Both the position numbers and the translations under genes were made by a program. Under the pieces are notes generated by a model. It was given only the letters and a program-made list of their open reading frames with translations. It was not told where the DNA came from and ran no database searches. This document shows, in pieces, positions 5,701 through 7,334 of a stretch of DNA of 7,334 nucleotides. Origin of the DNA: Alphaproteobacteria bacterium (GTDB lineage Bacteria > Pseudomonadota > Alphaproteobacteria > Micavibrionales > UBA1664); assembly GCA_030427215.1 (NCBI GenBank), contig JAUHXB010000060.1:1-7334 (forward strand), written 5' to 3'. Every line of letters begins with the position of its first letter. Position 1 is the stretch's first letter.

Positions 5701-5729
5701 ATGATAGGACTAAAAACCTATTTTGTCAA
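5701..5729 (-). promoter_or_regulatory. Strong sigma-70 promoter giving a leaderless Phd-like transcript
   Basis: On the minus strand a perfect TTGACA (5724-5729) and TATCAT (5701-5706, 5 of 6) are separated by exactly 17 bp. Six nucleotides (TGAGGA, 5695-5700) lie between the -10 box and the ATG at 5694, so the expected start of transcription is the A of the ATG or within a base or two. It stands in the 69-bp gap after the 219-residue gene, so the Phd-like gene has its own promoter rather than depending on the upstream genes. Confidence 0.65.
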
Positions 5730-5763
5730 TGGTTATTATTTCACCAAAGAGACACGGTTTTTT

Positions 5764-6423
5764 TTAACGGCGAAAAAATGGTTTACGACTGCGATCAGAT
5801 TTGATTGGCTCAAATGGTTTTGAACCATCAACGGTCACTTTTGATCCATTATTATCAAATTTAACATCTCTAAGTGTTTGATCAGAATTAACTGATGCCC
5901 AATGCGCCATTCGTCTGATAAAATCTTGAGCATGGTCATATCGCGCCTCTGATAAAAACTGTTCCCACGTCTCATATTGTATATCCACAAGATGTTTAAC
6001 GAATGCCGACATACGACCAATTACAAGATCACTCATATGATCGGCATCGCGATTATAATAACTAATATCTGATCTTTGAGATGCACTTCTAATAATTCGA
6101 TTATGAATATCAGGAGCATTTAATTTTAATTTGGGGTGGTTACTATATTCCAAACTCACGATAAATGATGATGGCTTATCGGTTGCACGCCCTTGTGCCT
6201 TGATAAACTCACCTGCAATTTCACTTTGCGTTTGATGATGCGTAAGCTTTACTGCATAACCACGGTCGCTTGTATACTCAACGGCATATCCAAGATCAGT
6301 CAAAGTCAGTAACAGGGTATCATCGGCCTGATCATTTAAAACATAAATTATATCAGATATTTGAAATGTACCTTCAATTCCAAATACGGGTAAGCCATCT
6401 TCTATATTGTTATTTTCGTACAT
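5764..6423 (-). CDS. Hypothetical protein, 219 residues
   Basis: I do not recognise this protein. It is soluble, with no signal peptide or membrane segment. The N-terminal half (1-100) is acidic and looks like mixed strands and helices, with 'GYAV' twice (45-48 and 55-58: 'LGYAVEYTSDRGYAVKL'). The middle (about 105-180) is helix-like, with several aromatic and charged residues such as 'YETWEQFLSEARYDHAQDFI' (150-169). The tail is a basic, probably disordered stretch ending 'SDRSRKPFFRR', which could touch nucleic acid or be a localisation tail; that is a guess. There is no Shine-Dalgarno sequence: AAAAAAATACT precedes the ATG. The stop of the small upstream gene lies 80 nt away, or 13 nt away if that gene's 13-bp duplication is removed, so the two probably form an operon. 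Confidence 0.75.
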   Translation of the reverse strand: MYENNNIEDGLPVFGIEGTFQISDIIYVLNDQADDTLLLTLTDLGYAVEYTSDRGYAVKLTHHQTQSEIAGEFIKAQGRATDKPSSFIVSLEYSNHPKLKLNAPDIHNRIIRSASQRSDISYYNRDADHMSDLVIGRMSAFVKHLVDIQYETWEQFLSEARYDHAQDFIRRMAHWASVNSDQTLRDVKFDNNGSKVTVDGSKPFEPIKSDRSRKPFFRR

Positions 6424-6494
6424 AGTATTTTTTTAATCACGCACATCTCTTTTGAAGATATTTTTGGCGCTTTCTCAAATAACCTGCCGCATTA

Positions 6495-6520
6495 ATAGAA
6501 CGCTCAAATAGAACGCTCAA
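6495..6520. repeat. Perfect 13-bp tandem duplication at the end of the 68-residue gene
   Basis: ATAGAACGCTCAA occurs at 6495-6507 and directly again at 6508-6520. The second copy encodes the last codons L-E-R-S-I of the small protein, and the junction creates its TGA stop. Thirteen is not a multiple of three. With a single copy the frame would stay open for 18 more residues and stop at 6437-6439, just before the next gene. This looks like a recent slippage or duplication event. Confidence 0.9.
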
Positions 6521-6710
6521 GCATATCTGCATCTTTTTTTAATTCGCTTGTGCCATTCGCGTCATCAAATGCTTTAAGGGTTTTTGCAATTGCGTTTCTA
6601 GCCTCTAACATAATATTGGCATTATTCGTTAATGCTGCATTTGCCCATTTTTGAGTTAATGCCATTAATTCTGAAGCTACGTCTTCATTCATTTTAACTG
6701 TTATCACCAT
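6504..6710 (-). CDS. Small hypothetical protein, 68 residues, probably C-terminally truncated
   Basis: I do not recognise this protein. It is predicted to be almost wholly helical: 'VASELMALTQKWANAALTNN' (11-30), then a 'MLEARNAIAKTLKAFDDANG' stretch (34-53), alanine-rich with heptad-like hydrophobic spacing, then 'SELKKDADMLERSI'. No signal peptide or membrane segment is present. AAGGAG (6719-6724) stands 8 nt before the ATG, a good ribosome binding site that makes the gene credible. The stop codon is created by a 13-bp tandem duplication. Without it the protein would continue as 'NAAGYLRKRQKYLQKRCA', a basic helix, and end 13 nt before the 219-residue gene, so the two were probably tightly linked. 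Small helical proteins of this kind can be partner proteins of the next gene product; here that is a guess from position. Confidence 0.7.
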   Translation of the reverse strand: MVITVKMNEDVASELMALTQKWANAALTNNANIMLEARNAIAKTLKAFDDANGTSELKKDADMLERSI

Positions 6711-6743
6711 ATTAAATTCTCCTTCAAAAAATGTTTTATATTT

Positions 6744-6814
6744 CCGTCATTGCGAGGGAACACGGTGACCGCGGCAATCCATTCAATATTAAAGTCATAT
6801 AGATTGCTTTGTCG
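6744..6814. repeat. Degenerate palindromic intergenic repeat ('CGTCATTGCGAG...GGCAATCC...GATTGC' type)
   Basis: The stretch opens with CCGTCATTGCGAGG (6744-6757), continues to GCGGCAATCCAT (6771-6782) and closes with ATAGATTGCTTTGTCG (6799-6814). GGCAATC and GATTGCTT form imperfect inverted arms around an AT-rich loop of about 20 nt. From memory this is the common dispersed palindrome of alphaproteobacteria and other bacteria, which in full form ends with a mirror of CTCGCAATGACG; here that right end is missing, so the copy is decayed. It lies between the 68-residue gene and the partial gene on the right. Confidence 0.6.
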
Positions 6815-6846
6815 TTTTAACCACAACAGAGGTCACAGAGTTTTTT
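6815..6846. repeat. Degenerate 'aaccacagaggtcacagagttttt' repeat unit
   Basis: TTTTAACCACAACAGAGG (6815-6832) followed by TCACAGAG and a T run (6833-6846) matches, from memory, a dispersed repeat found in many environmental bacteria, built of short 'cacagag' units with a terminal T stretch. CAGAG occurs twice (6826-6830 is the imperfect 'AACAGAGG' form, 6836-6840 the second). It directly abuts the palindromic repeat on its left and runs into the stop codon of the gene on its right (6845-6847). The identification is by recollection of the motif, not a search. Confidence 0.4.
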
Positions 6847-7334
6847 ACTGCTTTAAACTACAAGTCATACTTGCAAGACGCACTTTAGAAACACAATGTG
6901 TGACACCAAAATCTAGCGTATTTGTATCACTATTTCCGAAAGAAACACCGAAGCTTGCAATGGCATTTTCTGGAACATATTCTTGCTTTAGCGTTACAAT
7001 TGCAACTCCTTTTCTTTCTTCTGGATTTAATGAAATGGTACCATCTTCATTACTAATAATTGTTTCATATTCGTTATCAAATGGGGCGTTATAACCTGTT
7101 TTAACATGAATTGCCTTACTAACATCCGCACTTGGAATTGGAATGGCTGCGCTCTCATATCGCAGAAAATCTCTATCTTTTCCAATGATTAAGACAGATG
7201 TTCTTTCACCATCACTAATAATATGAATTTTGTTTGCAAGCCCGGCATTTCGAGCTCTTTCATTTCTGTAAAAATCCACTATTTCATCAAAACTGGATTC
7301 TGGCGCACGCGCTATATCATCCCAGCTTTCTGGA
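6845..7334 (-). CDS. Hypothetical protein, 3' part (gene continues past the right edge)
   Basis: About 163 residues of the C-terminal part are visible. A GTG at 7279 could open a 144-residue frame, but the frame is open to the window end (upstream residues include 'PESWDDIARAPESSFDEI'), so this is most likely an internal piece of a longer protein. I do not recognise it. The visible part mixes strands and loops: 'IHIISDGERTSVLIIGKDRD' (18-37 from the GTG), 'IPIPSADVSKAIHV', 'YETIISNEDGTISLNPEERKG' in outline, and 'ASFGVSFGNSDTNTLDFGV'. A 'FGVSFG / DFGV' pattern near the end hints at a beta-rich domain. There are two cysteines, both in the last 20 residues. No membrane segment is seen. The TAA (6845-6847) falls at the edge of the T run of an intergenic repeat, so the end of the gene may have been shaped by the repeat's insertion. 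Confidence 0.65.
   Translation of the reverse strand, partial: PESWDDIARAPESSFDEIVDFYRNERARNAGLANKIHIISDGERTSVLIIGKDRDFLRYESAAIPIPSADVSKAIHVKTGYNAPFDNEYETIISNEDGTISLNPEERKGVAIVTLKQEYVPENAIASFGVSFGNSDTNTLDFGVTHCVSKVRLASMTCSLKQ

Noticed and set aside
6750..7094. 114-codon plus-strand open frame across the repeats and the partial gene
   Set aside because: It starts within a degenerate repeat and is antisense to a longer open coding frame; composition is shadow-like.

Overview
The window looks like chromosomal DNA of a moderately AT-rich alphaproteobacterium. This rests on the Caulobacter-type pilus gene order (pilin, cpaA, cpaB, then a secreted protein), a short Aat and a long-form HPF next to a proteobacterial ferrochelatase. 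No rRNA or tRNA gene is visible, so the taxonomic call is an inference. A low-GC relative of the Micavibrio group is one guess, not proven.

Left part (1-1823, minus strand): the start of a tad/cpa locus for Flp-type (type IVc) pili. Transcription runs right to left: Flp pilin, a hairpin terminator or attenuator, prepilin peptidase CpaA, CpaB, and the signal peptide of the next gene (probably the secretin cpaC), which runs off the left edge. CpaA would process the pilin, and CpaB and the secretin would assemble the outer part of the export machine.

Middle (2028-5375): a small unknown gene (-) lies divergent to a DUF218/YdcF-like gene (+), which is followed by aat (+). The DUF218 gene appears frameshifted at a run of seven A's. 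In the restored frame it would end in a TGA that overlaps the ATG of aat. aat converges on the long hibernation factor hpf (-), and their stop codons share bases. Upstream of hpf lies hemH (-), the last enzyme of protohaem synthesis.

Right part (5376-7334, minus strand): an accessory-looking block. It holds a 53-residue Phd/YefM-like orphan antitoxin or regulator, a 219-residue unknown protein, a 68-residue unknown protein that ends at a 13-bp tandem duplication, two different degenerate intergenic repeats side by side, and the 3' part of another unknown gene that continues past the right edge. The Phd-like gene has the best promoter in the window, placed so that the transcript should start at or within a base or so of the start codon, which predicts a leaderless mRNA.

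The most notable observations are that leaderless promoter geometry, the probable single-base frameshift in the DUF218 gene, and the 13-bp duplication that appears to have cut off the C-terminus of the small protein. I see no large novel defence or mobile system. The unknown genes on the right are the best place to look for undescribed biology.
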